Below, one piece after another: positions 37,199 through 46,926 of a stretch of DNA of 64,000 bases. Each line of letters starts with the position of its first letter. Position 1 is the stretch's first letter. Source of the DNA: Neorhodopirellula pilleata (GTDB lineage: Bacteria; Planctomycetota; Planctomycetia; Pirellulales; Pirellulaceae); assembly GCF_007859915.1 (NCBI RefSeq), contig NZ_SJPM01000001.1, positions 27,728 through 91,727 on the forward strand. Reading direction: 5' to 3'. The position numbers and the translations under genes were made by a program. The notes beneath the pieces are model-generated. The model did no database searches. It saw nothing but the letters and a program-made list of their open reading frames with translations, and was not told where the DNA came from.

Positions 37199-37354
37199 CG
37201 GCGAATCGGTAATGGGGGTTAGGAACACGCCGAAGTGAACGGGGCGTTTCGGCGCGAAGACGGCGACTGGCCAAAAGGTTAAGCTTCTCAGGCCGATTTG
37301 TCGCCCCGGTAAGCTATCATTTCACCCTCCCAGGTCGATCCACGACTCAGAATC
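37199..37354. promoter_or_regulatory. divergent intergenic region eboE / cinA
   Basis: A 156-base gap between divergent genes, which must hold both promoters. No convincing box, repeat or operator was recognised. A GTG 30 bases inside it could extend eboE. Confidence 0.35.
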
Positions 37355-38608
37355 ATGACGCATTTCAACGCAGAGATCATTTCCATCGGTGACGAGATGA
37401 TCGGGGGTGCCCGATTGGACACCAACACCCAATGGCTCAGCCGCCGCCTCGCCGAATTAGGCGTCGACGTGCAATACCACACCACCGTCGGCGATACGCT
37501 CGCACACAACACCGATGTCTTTCGGATCGCCTTACGACGGGCCGATATCGTCGTCGCCACCGGCGGATTGGGGCCGACCCGAGACGACTTGACGCGCGAA
37601 GCGATCGCCGAAGCACTCGGACGACCCTTGAAGCTGGATGAAGCGTCGTTGCGCCACATCGAATCCATGTTCAGCCGCCGGGGGCGTGACATGCCCGAAC
37701 GAAATCAGGTCCAGGCGATGTTTCCATTGGGTTCCAAGCCGATCGTCAATCCGCAGGGCACCGCCCCGGGGATCGACATGGTTGCGACCCGCGACGACGG
37801 AACCGAATCGCGAATCTTCGCGTTGCCGGGGGTCCCGGCGGAAATGAAAACGATGTTTGATCAATCGGTCGCGCCGACGATCATGGCCTCCGGAGGCGGC
37901 ATCAAAACTATCCGTCATGCCGTTTTAAAATTCTTCGGCACCGGCGAAAGCGACATGGAGCAACGACTCGGCGACATGATCGCCCGTGATCGTCAACCGC
38001 GGGTGGGCATTACCGTTAGTTCGGCGACGATCTCGTTGCGGATTAGCGCGATCGCGAATACCGAATCCGAATGCGAAGCGTTGATCGCGGCGACACGCGA
38101 GGACATCATGCAACGCGTCGGAGATCTTTACTTCGGTGACGGCGAATCGTTCGAACAACATCATGCCGTCGATCAAATTCTCAAAAGAATGGGCGGTCGC
38201 CTAGCCGTGATCGAACTTGGACGTGCCGCGCCGCTTGGCAATTGGTTTGCCACTCTCGGTGACACACCCGCTTTTGCCGGCGGAGTCTCGCTCGCCAAAG
38301 TCGATGACCTGGTCCGATTGACCGGGACGACGCCTTCATCCGAAGAGAATCAAACACTCGCGGATTGTTTCGACGTGATCAGCGAACGGTTTCAAGCCGA
38401 CTGGATCTTGCTGGTCAACGAGTATCCGGATTTGCAAAACATGGTGGATCAAGTGATGCCGGCATCCGAAGTCACGTTCACCGTGCGTGATCCCCAAGGC
38501 CAGCAATCCAGTCTGACCGAGCGACTCGGTGGTCACCCCAGTATCGTGCAACCTCGGATCGCTAAAGCGGCACTCATGTTTCTACGACAACGTCTTGCAA
38601 AAAAGTAG
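37355..38608 (+). CDS. cinA: CinA-family protein with degenerate C-terminal domain
   Basis: A 417-residue CinA homologue. The N-terminal MoaB/MogA-like domain (1-170) is intact: AEIISIGDEMIGGARLDTNT, VVATGGLGPTRDDLTREA, FALPGVPAEMK. This part acts as ADP-ribose or NAD-derived pyrophosphatase in other CinA proteins. A middle domain follows (FFGTGESDMEQRLG, RVGITVSSATISLRI). The C-terminal deamidase-like domain starts at LAVIELGRAAPLGNWFATL, where active NMN deamidases carry an ESCTGG motif with the catalytic Ser; that motif is missing. The likely result is loss of NMN deamidase activity. Confidence 0.9.
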   Translation: MTHFNAEIISIGDEMIGGARLDTNTQWLSRRLAELGVDVQYHTTVGDTLAHNTDVFRIALRRADIVVATGGLGPTRDDLTREAIAEALGRPLKLDEASLRHIESMFSRRGRDMPERNQVQAMFPLGSKPIVNPQGTAPGIDMVATRDDGTESRIFALPGVPAEMKTMFDQSVAPTIMASGGGIKTIRHAVLKFFGTGESDMEQRLGDMIARDRQPRVGITVSSATISLRISAIANTESECEALIAATREDIMQRVGDLYFGDGESFEQHHAVDQILKRMGGRLAVIELGRAAPLGNWFATLGDTPAFAGGVSLAKVDDLVRLTGTTPSSEENQTLADCFDVISERFQADWILLVNEYPDLQNMVDQVMPASEVTFTVRDPQGQQSSLTERLGGHPSIVQPRIAKAALMFLRQRLAKK

Positions 38609-38620
38609 CGAAACTTGCCG

Positions 38621-38818
38621 TTAGACCCGAACGTCCAAATGGCCTTTGGCGATTTGTTTTTGAGCAACGACGGTTTGTTCGAGCAATTGATTGATCGAAT
38701 CGCCGACTTGCTTTTGCACGTCAAGTTGTTTGCCCAGCAACTGCATGTTGATTTTCGATGCCGTCGCCTCTTGCCGAGCGGCTAGGACTTGCTGAACGGG
38801 AGCGGGAATCGCAGACAT
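38621..38818 (-). CDS. YjfB-like small putative motility protein
   Basis: A 65-residue helical protein: ASKINMQLLGKQLDVQKQVG followed by DSINQLLEQ resembles the YjfB family, small proteins often found with flagellar genes. No signal peptide or membrane segment. It ends 12 bases after the convergent cinA stop. The upstream part overlaps the uncertain ORF 38721-39434 on the same strand in another frame. Confidence 0.6.
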   Translation of the reverse strand: MSAIPAPVQQVLAARQEATASKINMQLLGKQLDVQKQVGDSINQLLEQTVVAQKQIAKGHLDVRV

Positions 38819-39434
38819 GTGATTTTGGTTGCAAAGGTGAATGACTTTCTTGAATCATTCGTCCATTCGGCTCGGCTGGCAAACTTCGCTTTCCCGATAA
38901 TCGGTCAATTGATTGGCCGGTCGTCGTTTTGGTTCGATTGTGCGGGTTAGGCAAGCGAGACCACCGCAAGCGGGTGTCGCCCAACAGCACACGCATTGGT
39001 TCGGCGCAAAAGTGAACGCGGGCTTGATACTCGATCACCAGGCGTGACCCGCTAGAGATTCGATTGAACTGAAGATCGAGCGTTCGAGACAACGAAGCGT
39101 TGTTAGGTCGAATTGGGCGACCATCGAGTTCCATCCGAACCAACTGGTCATACATCAAGCTCGGCGCAAAATGCCGGATCAGTCGCGTTTGATAGGACAC
39201 ATCCATCTCGTCGCACGGTACCGACGTTAGCACGACTTCAAAAGTCAACACGTCGCGTGGCATCGCAATCGTGTGACTGCACGATTCGGTCCATTGCCAG
39301 GGTCCATGGCATTGGAACTCGCGACGTCTCGACTCGACCAGACCATCGCTCAGGGTATGAAGGTGGTTGCAAGACTCGACCAAGGTTTCGAGTTGCGGAT
39401 CCCTCATCGGATGCCAAGACGCTTGAACTGCCAC
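38721..39434 (-). CDS. hypothetical protein, uncertain
   Basis: A 237-residue frame in an 800-base stretch that otherwise has no gene. Residues 45-150 look like a real beta-rich protein (VLTFEVVLTSVPCDEM, then LQFNRISSGSRLVIEYQARV). Residues after about 165 are polar and low in structure. The end overlaps the YjfB-like gene by 98 bases in another frame, which is unusual. A frame change near 38950, or a shorter real gene, are possible explanations. No family recognised. Confidence 0.42.
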   Translation of the reverse strand: MAVQASWHPMRDPQLETLVESCNHLHTLSDGLVESRRREFQCHGPWQWTESCSHTIAMPRDVLTFEVVLTSVPCDEMDVSYQTRLIRHFAPSLMYDQLVRMELDGRPIRPNNASLSRTLDLQFNRISSGSRLVIEYQARVHFCAEPMRVLLGDTRLRWSRLPNPHNRTKTTTGQSIDRLSGKRSLPAEPNGRMIQESHSPLQPKSHVCDSRSRSASPSRSARGDGIENQHAVAGQTT

Positions 39435-39619
39435 CGAACCGACCTCCCGTGCGGGGATGCTTCTGGTGCGACCGGTCCGCTCCGCCAGCGTTCCGAATCA
39501 TCGCATCGCAAGCATGAAACGCGATCGATGTTCAGGCAAATCTAGGGTCAGCAGAACACGACGGATTGAGGCGGCTGTGGTCAAGTGTGCCAGTAAAAAC
39601 GATTGGGCGTGGCCTCGAA

Positions 39620-40726
39620 TTATTTCTCCAGCGGGGCGGCATCGTCTTTGGCTTCGTCTTCGTCTTCTTCATCCTCGGTTCGAAAACGATAGGCTGGATT
39701 GGCGCGGTCGAAGTCTAAATCCGTCAGTTCGGCTTCGAGGTTGATTTTGGTGATCACGTATTGTTCTTGCAAAACCGGTTCGCCACCCTCTGCCCCAGGC
39801 CACGCATACGATGCAAAGTACACCGGCAATTGCCACTCGTCATCGATGTAGACCTTGGCGATTTGAAAGTCCGACTGTGGCGTTTGCTTGAGTTGCCGGA
39901 TTTCAATGTGTTGACAACTGCGTCCATCCACTTTGGCGTCGGCGAACAAGCGAATCTGAATGGGGCAATCGGCCGGTTGCGTTTCCATGCGATCGAGAAT
40001 CTGTTGCAGCATCGGTCGAATTCCGGTCTGCGTGATCGAATAGTTGGTGTCCTTTCGGGCCAACCGACCATCGGGATCCAACTTTAATGTCAGGTTTGGC
40101 AAACGGCTCCCACCACGACGGACCAACAAATCCCCGTCGAGTTGGTTTTCGACGTAAAGCACTTCGCGACCGGCAACTTTTTCAGGCTTTAGGAATTTTG
40201 CGTAAATAGAAAGCGGTTGGATCAATTGGCCGTTCTGCACCCGCCGATCACGGACCTTCAAACGAAGATATTGAGCCGAGTCCAATTTGCCATCGATGGT
40301 TTCCTGTTTGACGATTAAGCAAGTATAGGCGTCAATGGTGGTCTCGAACTTCTCTTTGGCCCGACGCGCCAATTCGATCAGCGGCTCGAGCGATTCGGGA
40401 GGCCTGGCCCCCGGTCCGATCATGTCGATCGGCTTGGCGTTCATGGCCTGGGTTTCTTCGGGATCGACCGCGTCGAGCGATTCGGCGACATCGGTAGATT
40501 TCTCGCTACCAAGGGCTTTTGCTGGTGTTCGCTCTACATTTGGCTTGTTATCGGACGTCTTGCTTTCCGATGTCTTGGGTCGGGGATTGTTGGTACCGGA
40601 TTTGACGTCATCTGCGCTCAAGTGAATGGTAGCAAGCAGGCATACCAGGCAAATGAAAACCTGTCCGAGCAGCCGCATTGGGACGGCGAGTTGCGGCTGA
40701 GGCGGACTGAGTCGTCGAAAACTCAT
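39620..40726 (-). CDS. DUF1571 exported protein
   Basis: A 368-residue protein; ATG 40726 is used, but an in-frame ATG at 40678 directly precedes the signal peptide (LLGQVFICLVCLLATIHLSA). A polar linker (residues 40-115) leads to the DUF1571 beta domain: DAYTCLIVKQETIDGKL, SIYAKFLKPEKVAGREVLYV, CQHIEIRQLKQTPQSDF and DEWQLPVYFASYAWPG. The fold is LolA/outer-membrane lipoprotein-carrier-like in character, so a periplasmic lipid- or polymer-binding role is possible but not shown. A Glu/Asp-rich tail closes the protein. Confidence 0.87.
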   Translation of the reverse strand: MSFRRLSPPQPQLAVPMRLLGQVFICLVCLLATIHLSADDVKSGTNNPRPKTSESKTSDNKPNVERTPAKALGSEKSTDVAESLDAVDPEETQAMNAKPIDMIGPGARPPESLEPLIELARRAKEKFETTIDAYTCLIVKQETIDGKLDSAQYLRLKVRDRRVQNGQLIQPLSIYAKFLKPEKVAGREVLYVENQLDGDLLVRRGGSRLPNLTLKLDPDGRLARKDTNYSITQTGIRPMLQQILDRMETQPADCPIQIRLFADAKVDGRSCQHIEIRQLKQTPQSDFQIAKVYIDDEWQLPVYFASYAWPGAEGGEPVLQEQYVITKINLEAELTDLDFDRANPAYRFRTEDEEDEDEAKDDAAPLEK

Positions 40727-40862
40727 GAGATCGTTCCGGGCGAGAGTCGAAGGAATAACATCGCGTAGTTTAGCTTACGATAGCCTTGCCGGCGGCGTCG
40801 GGTCAAACAGCCCAACACCACAAAATCCGGGGCGCGAGTGGCGGCGACTTTCAGCCGCCGAT

Positions 40863-41519
40863 TCAGGAGCCGGAAAAGAGTCCTGACACCTTTTGTGCGG
40901 TGACTGCTGTCCAGATTCGCTCGGCGACTTCGTCGGGGGCGCCTTGGGCGTCGATGACCTCCCCGCGGCCGCCGGTTTGAGGTAGTTCTCGCAAGAACGC
41001 TTCGCGGACGTTGGCCATGTATTCTTGTCCACGGGACTCCATCCGGTCGGCGGGGCCGTCGAGCCTTGCCATCGCGATCTCGACCGGCATGTCGAGCACC
41101 AAGGTGAGATCCGGCGACAACCCTCCGCAGGCGATCCGGCCCATTTGCCACAACGTCTCCGGTGCAACGGTTGGCTTTCCATTCTCGCGGCCGTTGCCGG
41201 TACTTTGGTAGACCACGTTGGCCAATAGAAAGCGATCCGAAATGATCGTTTTGCCCGCCGCCAATGCCGGACGCAGGATCGTCTCGATCATTTCTGTCCT
41301 GCTCGCCATGAACAACATCGCTTCGGTCAGTCGATTCATTCGCAAGTCACTGTCCAATAAGATCTCCCGCAACCTCGCACCGATTTCCGTCGAGCCGGGA
41401 TCGCGGACCGTCATCACGTCGCACCCCGCTTGTGTCAACCGTTCGGCTAGCATGGCGATCTGCGTTGATTTACCGACGCCGTCGATGCCGTCGAGCGAGA
41501 TGAAACGAGGTAAGTTCAT
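40863..41519 (-). CDS. tmk: thymidylate kinase
   Basis: A 218-residue dTMP kinase making dTDP for DNA synthesis. It shows the P-loop SLDGIDGVGKST, the DR motif region TVRDPGSTEIG, IISDRFLLANVVYQSTG, VLDMPVEIAMARL, and the lid PADRMESRGQEY. Length matches the family. It is the last gene of a minus-strand run from the large secreted protein through POT transporter and a small membrane protein; 13 bases separate it from the latter. Confidence 0.95.
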   Translation of the reverse strand: MNLPRFISLDGIDGVGKSTQIAMLAERLTQAGCDVMTVRDPGSTEIGARLREILLDSDLRMNRLTEAMLFMASRTEMIETILRPALAAGKTIISDRFLLANVVYQSTGNGRENGKPTVAPETLWQMGRIACGGLSPDLTLVLDMPVEIAMARLDGPADRMESRGQEYMANVREAFLRELPQTGGRGEVIDAQGAPDEVAERIWTAVTAQKVSGLFSGS

Positions 41520-41532
41520 GCGTCAGACAAAG

Positions 41533-42111
41533 CTATTGAATGGGACCACTGGTGAAGCCATCGGCGTTGCCGACGATCTGGAAATGTCGATACCCGGTCA
41601 CGACCCAACCGCCGTGATCGGATGAGTCCAACCCGCGTTTTTCGAAAGTCAGATTCAGCCGACGAGGTACCGAAATGTTCTGGATCGAACCTCGTTTGCT
41701 GCTGACGGTTACCTTGACGGTCATTTCCACTTCGGCCTGAACCGGGAGGGTGTTTTCAATGACGCGAATACTGCGGATGTTTCCCACGTCCGCTTGGCTG
41801 AACTCCCACTGCGGAAGTTCGCCGGCCGCTTGCCGTCGCGTCGATTCGTCCCCGATGACGGACAACGCCCGCGGGTGATCGTTCGCCTCGACGGCGTCGG
41901 CGACTTCGTGAATCAGTTGTTCGATTCGTTCGCGATCGGTTACCCAATTTTCAGCAATCACCCAAGCCAACGGAACGCACACCGCGAGCACCAAACCGAT
42001 GATCGCCAGCGGTTTCTTGCCGGTTTGCAACCACCCGTAAATCAGGGCGGCCGATAGCACCCCCAACGCGATCGAAACGACCAACGGACTTTCGGCGAGC
42101 AGTTCACTCAT
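41533..42111 (-). CDS. hypothetical two-TM protein
   Basis: A 192-residue protein with two N-terminal transmembrane helices (VVSIALGVLSAALIYGWL; LAIIGLVLAVCVPLAWVI). These are followed by a soluble alpha/beta domain of about 130 residues (RERIEQLIHEVADAVEAND, then VEMTVKVTVSSKRG) resembling SnoaL/NTF2-like lumazine folds in outline only. Its start overlaps the POT stop (ATGA), so it is translationally coupled to the transporter. No family is recognised. Confidence 0.75.
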   Translation of the reverse strand: MSELLAESPLVVSIALGVLSAALIYGWLQTGKKPLAIIGLVLAVCVPLAWVIAENWVTDRERIEQLIHEVADAVEANDHPRALSVIGDESTRRQAAGELPQWEFSQADVGNIRSIRVIENTLPVQAEVEMTVKVTVSSKRGSIQNISVPRRLNLTFEKRGLDSSDHGGWVVTGYRHFQIVGNADGFTSGPIQ

Positions 42112-43505
42112 CGGGATGCGGACTGGTCTAAGATCGCTTGTTCATGGTCAATGTCACTGTCGTGGTCGCCCTCGTCTTGGATGTATGTCTTTCCGTGATA
42201 GAAGTAGGCGACGGCGATGTAAATGATCGCGGCGGCCAGCATCAATCCGGTGAAGAACCAGTAATACGACGCACCGGGTAGTTTGGACGTTCCATCCGGG
42301 TTGCTGATGATCGCGTTGACCCCGGCGGTGATGAAGTTGCCCAACGAAACCGACAACATGTACAAGCTCATGATAATCGACTTGATACTGTTGGGCGCCT
42401 GCGTGTAGCTAAACTCCAAACAGGTGATCGACACCATGACTTCGGCAGCGGTCAAGATGACATAAGCGAGCACCTGCCAGCCGATGTTGGGCGTGCCGCC
42501 GTCTTGAATGTTTTGCTCGATCAACGCGCTGATTGAAAACGCGGCGACGGTTAAGAACATGCCGATGCCGATCTTGCGAAGCGGCGTGAGTTTGAATACT
42601 TGATCGATCGCCGGATAAATCGCGTAGCTGAACAAAGGAACCATAATCAAGATCAGGAACGGGTTGGCCGCTTGGATCTGGCTCGACAACAAGTTCGTGC
42701 CCAAGAAGTTGCGATCCATGTTTTCGGCTTGCAAGACCCAAGCGCTCGCGGTTTGATCGAATAGGCTCCAGAACACCGCGACCAACACGTAGATGGGAGC
42801 AAGTGCCAAGATCGCCTTGAGCCCCGCGCCCGTGAAGGCGTCTTTGAAAACACCGACGCCACGGGCGGGAATGTGAACAAAACGGTTGCGGCCCATCCAG
42901 AATAGAATCGTCGCGACTGCCATCAGCACGCCGGGAACGCCGAAGGCAACTTGTGATCCGTAGCGGTCCAATAACCATGGCGTCAACAACGTCGACAAAA
43001 ATGCGCCCATGTTGATCGCGACATAAAACCAGCCGAACACTTTCGACAGCAGATGCGAATTGCGTGTTCCGAATTGGTCGCCGACGTGCGCCGAAACACA
43101 TGGTTTGATGGCCCCGGTTCCCAAGGCGATCAGGCTGAGTCCAACGGCCAGCCCCATTCGCGTTTCATCGACCGCCAAGGCCAAGTGCCCGAAACAGTAG
43201 AGCACCGACAAATACAAAATCGTGCGGTACTTGCCGAGCAACCAATCCGCGATCAACGCGCCGGCTAACGGAGTGAAGTACGCGGCCATCACAAAGATGT
43301 GAACCCAAAACTTCGCGTCCTCGCCGCTCATCGGATCGACGCCGCCGCTCGACCCGATCAAATACTGGGTCATGAAGACGGTAAGAATCGCCTTCATGCC
43401 GTAGAAGCTAAACCGTTCGGCCGCTTCGTTACCAATGATATAAGGAATGCCGCTGGGCAGGCCGTCGATCGGCGCAGGACTCGTTTGGTAAGAACGCGAT
43501 GACAT
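42108..43505 (-). CDS. POT-family proton-dependent oligopeptide transporter
   Basis: A 465-residue inner-membrane MFS transporter with about 12 to 14 helices, importing di- and tripeptides with protons. The POT signature NEAAERFSFYGMKAIL has the E-x-x-E-R-F proton-site pattern. AAYFTPLAGALIADWLLGKY is the second signature, and FSYTQAPNSIKSIIM matches the later PTR2 motif. Start ATG 43505 shares one base with the stop of the upstream giant gene (TGATG), and its stop overlaps the following gene. Confidence 0.93.
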   Translation of the reverse strand: MSSRSYQTSPAPIDGLPSGIPYIIGNEAAERFSFYGMKAILTVFMTQYLIGSSGGVDPMSGEDAKFWVHIFVMAAYFTPLAGALIADWLLGKYRTILYLSVLYCFGHLALAVDETRMGLAVGLSLIALGTGAIKPCVSAHVGDQFGTRNSHLLSKVFGWFYVAINMGAFLSTLLTPWLLDRYGSQVAFGVPGVLMAVATILFWMGRNRFVHIPARGVGVFKDAFTGAGLKAILALAPIYVLVAVFWSLFDQTASAWVLQAENMDRNFLGTNLLSSQIQAANPFLILIMVPLFSYAIYPAIDQVFKLTPLRKIGIGMFLTVAAFSISALIEQNIQDGGTPNIGWQVLAYVILTAAEVMVSITCLEFSYTQAPNSIKSIIMSLYMLSVSLGNFITAGVNAIISNPDGTSKLPGASYYWFFTGLMLAAAIIYIAVAYFYHGKTYIQDEGDHDSDIDHEQAILDQSASR

Positions 43506-46500
43506 CAGGATCCTTTATCGCTGGAAGGGGCCCCTTTGGCGGATGCCCGTTGGGACGGGACGTGAGGATCACGACGATACCGGTTTCGCCACAGGTCGAA
43601 CAGGGTGCGCCGGTCTGGACGCGGTTCGATCTGCTCGGTGTCGGAGGGTTTCGCGGAAACCTCGTTCGGCATCGGTGACGGTGTGCTCTCCCCCGGAGCA
43701 ACGCGGGCTAGTCGCATGGTTGTTTTCTGCTTCAACAGACTCACCCGGGGGATTTCCTCACTAGGGCCAAATTCGCCGATCCAATTAAACGTTCCGGACC
43801 GCTTCTCAGCCGACCCGGCAACGGGCAAACCCGGATCGGCAACCGAACCAGAATCAACGGGCAAGCCAAGTTGTGACAACGCAGGCGACAATGGTTCCAT
43901 TGCCAAAGCCTCGATCAAATCGTTATGGATCGGTGCGGTCGGCTGGTCCGATATCGTACCTGCCGAAACCGACTCGGGGGTGATCAACTCGTCGGAAACC
44001 ACCGACGCAACCGGTGTCGGAACAGCGAGCGGTGCCATTGCTTCGGCAGGGATGTCAACCGTTGCTGGGATATCGACCGTTTCGGGTGCATCTGCCATTC
44101 CCGCAATTTCGACTGTGTCCGAAGTGTCGATCGTTCGACTCAAACGTTCCCAGTCGGTCGCGACCAACAATCGCTGCGCCGCCTCAAAGCGTCCTTGTTG
44201 CAAATCCGCCAACGCGAGCAGTGCCTGTTTCGGAAGCGGCTCGATTTCAGCGACGGGTAAGAAGTCCGAGCAACTGCGTAGATCGGACAACCGAATGCAG
44301 CCACCGCCATCCAGTTGCCACTGTAGGTAGACGTCGCTGACCTCGGCGACTTCACCTAAATCCACTTCAGCAACGAAGCGCATGACACGGCCATTGCCCT
44401 TCGAGGACACGAGATCGTGATGAACTAAAAACGGCAGCGGCTCATCGTTTTTGGCATCACAAAGCGTCCAGCGAATGTCATCCAGCGCGATTTCGTCGGA
44501 TAGTTCGATTCGCGTCGCGACGAACAAGCGTCGAGACTCAGGAACCGGAAAAGACCCGGATCTTACGCAACCGCAAGGGGCTTCGGGCCAGTGCCGCGGA
44601 ACAAACGTTTTGATTTGCAAGCACTCTTGCTTTCTCGCAACAGCGTTCTCCTTGTCCGAAAGCGGGACGGTCGAGATTTCGATTCCATGTCCGTCAAACA
44701 AATTCCACTTCGTCGGTCGTCCCGATTCGTCGCGGTCGCTCCAATCCGCATTGGGGATTCGGTTGTCTGACTTCAGTTCCCAACGCGAGGCCGATTCCGC
44801 ATGGCTCAACAGCCGCTCACAATGACGGGTGATTCGTTCGCGATCGGTGATCCTGCGTTTGCATTGACAGACCAGTTGTGGTTCAACTTGCGATGTTCCT
44901 ACCGCCAGAACAAACTGCTCAACCTCGTATGCTGAAAGGTGAATCACTTTCGAGTTACCATCGTCTTTACCGGATGGGTCCTTCACGCGAGTCCTTAATA
45001 CGACGGCCGCATCCCAAGGCGAGAGGTTGGCGACCCGGCCACTTCCCGACTTGGCATCCCAGGATGCGTGAATGCCTTCGCCGAGTTCGGTCAGCTCACT
45101 CACTTCGGCTGAACACGAGAGAAGACTGCGATGACGTAACCACTGCGGTTGAGCAAGATGACGCAAGCTTCCATTACTGACAATCGAGCTCGCTTTTCGT
45201 TTCACAATCGCCGTGGCAACCGAGTGTTCATGGAACGAACCAGCGATTTGCGGCGGATGAGTTTCGTTGCTCCGCCGGACGAGCAGTTGCTCGCTAGCTA
45301 CAGGGTCGTCCACAATCCATTGAAATGGCAATGAAATCGGTTCGGATCGCACCGCCCTTAGGCGAAATCCGTTTGATAATCCTACGATGGGGTGCGTCGT
45401 CCATGCGATCGACGTCGGGCTCCAGGCACGGTGACGTTCGTCGTCGACGTCCTGCGCGACATCGGATGGTGCGTAGGCGTCCGGTGGCAATACCCAGACA
45501 CATGGATCGGATGGATGATTCGCAAGTTTGCGAGCCGCGGCGATCGTTTGATCCGACTTCGCGGCGTCATACAAGGCAACCCCCACAAACGCCTTGGACG
45601 ACGAATGCTCGGTTGTCCATTGCGTAATTTCGTCCATGTTCGCTGAGTTCGGCGCGACTTCAATCGCGGGAACCAACCGCAAGCCAGCATTCGCGAAGCC
45701 GTTAAACCAAAGTTCGAATTGATCCGGTGGCACATCGATGATCGCACCGTTTGACGCCTGGAAATCCAACAACTGAACAACGCGGTCCACGAGTTTCATT
45801 GAATCCATTTCATCCAGCCGTGCACCGGATCTCCCCAGCAACGTTTCTTGAACTTCGTCAAACCGAAGTAAGACCGTCGGAGTTGGCCGACCCGGTTGCT
45901 CACCGCTAGACGCCGAGGCATCATCGATCGAACGATCAGCGGTGAGCCGATTGCCGTTTCGGAACTTCGGCAGTTCGAGCTTCAAGCCGGGGCGATCGAT
46001 TGGTTCCAGAACACGCACGACAACATCACACGTATCAGAGTGGTTGTTTTTCCACGTCGTGATGGTCCATCGGACATGGCCGGTCCGCGTCCAAAACGGG
46101 ATTTTCAGTTCGTGTCGGGACGGATCATTCGCCGCGACGATTCCGAGAACATCGACCGCCGAATCAAATAGAACGATCTGTTCGTCGGCTTGTCCGACTT
46201 GTTCTAATCGGACTTGGTAGCGATCAACGACTTCGGCGGGTAGTTCGATCTCGGCGATCAGTGGTGTCTCGATCGGCAGGTCGGCGAGATCCCAGTGACG
46301 TTCATGCTCTTGATGGTCCTGCAGATAGACCTTCGGCGGCTGGTCACTATCGTTCGCATTGCCACCGGCGAACGGTTGATTGCCTCGGTCGCTTTTGGTT
46401 CGTGATTCCGTATTACCCTTGGAGTCCCATTGAGTCAGTGTCGATTCTGTCCGAACGTTCCAGTTGCTAGGTGCGGTCCGGTCGGTTACCAAGCCTTCCT

Positions 46501-46672
46501 CAATCATTTCAAAATCGCCTGAATCTCCGTAACCATCAGGGAGTGTCATTCCCTCAGCGGCCGGTGATTCTTGAGCGATCGCCGTCAAGGGCGGGACAAT
46601 CGCGGCAAGACCCCATCCGAACGCGACGGCGAAGACGACTGTCCGGTGCGAGGTCTTAGGTTGGAATTGCAT
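43505..46672 (-). CDS. very large secreted protein, unknown function
   Basis: A 1055-residue protein starting at ATG 46672 with a signal peptide (VVFAVAFGWGLAAIVPPLTA). Strand-rich segments resemble beta-sandwich domains. Around residues 280-430 a TIM-barrel-like region appears (TVLLRFDEVQETLLG, then FELWFNGFANAGLRLVPAIE). Near residues 620-780 a carbohydrate-binding-like jelly-roll is suggested (NADWSDRDESGRPTKWNLFD). Its C-terminus is Pro/Thr/Ser-rich with repeated VDIPATVDIPAE. No family is recognised. It may be a peptidoglycan- or polysaccharide-related surface protein. It is coupled (TGATG) to the POT transporter. Confidence 0.75.
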   Translation of the reverse strand: MQFQPKTSHRTVVFAVAFGWGLAAIVPPLTAIAQESPAAEGMTLPDGYGDSGDFEMIEEGLVTDRTAPSNWNVRTESTLTQWDSKGNTESRTKSDRGNQPFAGGNANDSDQPPKVYLQDHQEHERHWDLADLPIETPLIAEIELPAEVVDRYQVRLEQVGQADEQIVLFDSAVDVLGIVAANDPSRHELKIPFWTRTGHVRWTITTWKNNHSDTCDVVVRVLEPIDRPGLKLELPKFRNGNRLTADRSIDDASASSGEQPGRPTPTVLLRFDEVQETLLGRSGARLDEMDSMKLVDRVVQLLDFQASNGAIIDVPPDQFELWFNGFANAGLRLVPAIEVAPNSANMDEITQWTTEHSSSKAFVGVALYDAAKSDQTIAAARKLANHPSDPCVWVLPPDAYAPSDVAQDVDDERHRAWSPTSIAWTTHPIVGLSNGFRLRAVRSEPISLPFQWIVDDPVASEQLLVRRSNETHPPQIAGSFHEHSVATAIVKRKASSIVSNGSLRHLAQPQWLRHRSLLSCSAEVSELTELGEGIHASWDAKSGSGRVANLSPWDAAVVLRTRVKDPSGKDDGNSKVIHLSAYEVEQFVLAVGTSQVEPQLVCQCKRRITDRERITRHCERLLSHAESASRWELKSDNRIPNADWSDRDESGRPTKWNLFDGHGIEISTVPLSDKENAVARKQECLQIKTFVPRHWPEAPCGCVRSGSFPVPESRRLFVATRIELSDEIALDDIRWTLCDAKNDEPLPFLVHHDLVSSKGNGRVMRFVAEVDLGEVAEVSDVYLQWQLDGGGCIRLSDLRSCSDFLPVAEIEPLPKQALLALADLQQGRFEAAQRLLVATDWERLSRTIDTSDTVEIAGMADAPETVDIPATVDIPAEAMAPLAVPTPVASVVSDELITPESVSAGTISDQPTAPIHNDLIEALAMEPLSPALSQLGLPVDSGSVADPGLPVAGSAEKRSGTFNWIGEFGPSEEIPRVSLLKQKTTMRLARVAPGESTPSPMPNEVSAKPSDTEQIEPRPDRRTLFDLWRNRYRRDPHVPSQRASAKGAPSSDKGS

Positions 46673-46926
46673 GGCGATGGCTCGGCGACCCGGTAATGAC
46701 AATCAAACGAGGTACGACCCCTTCAACGCAATCGACCCAATTATTGCAATCGACGGGGCATAACCGTCGCAATGAGCAAGAATCGCACCACCGGTCTGAC
46801 GAAGCCGTCCGCTCGTCGGAATAGCCCGATCAATCAAATTTGACGGGTTAGTCAAACCCTGCCGATTGCGAATAAGATGTCGTGGTCGTTCCTACTTCGC
46901 CGTTATCGTGTTCACCGCTGAAAGCC

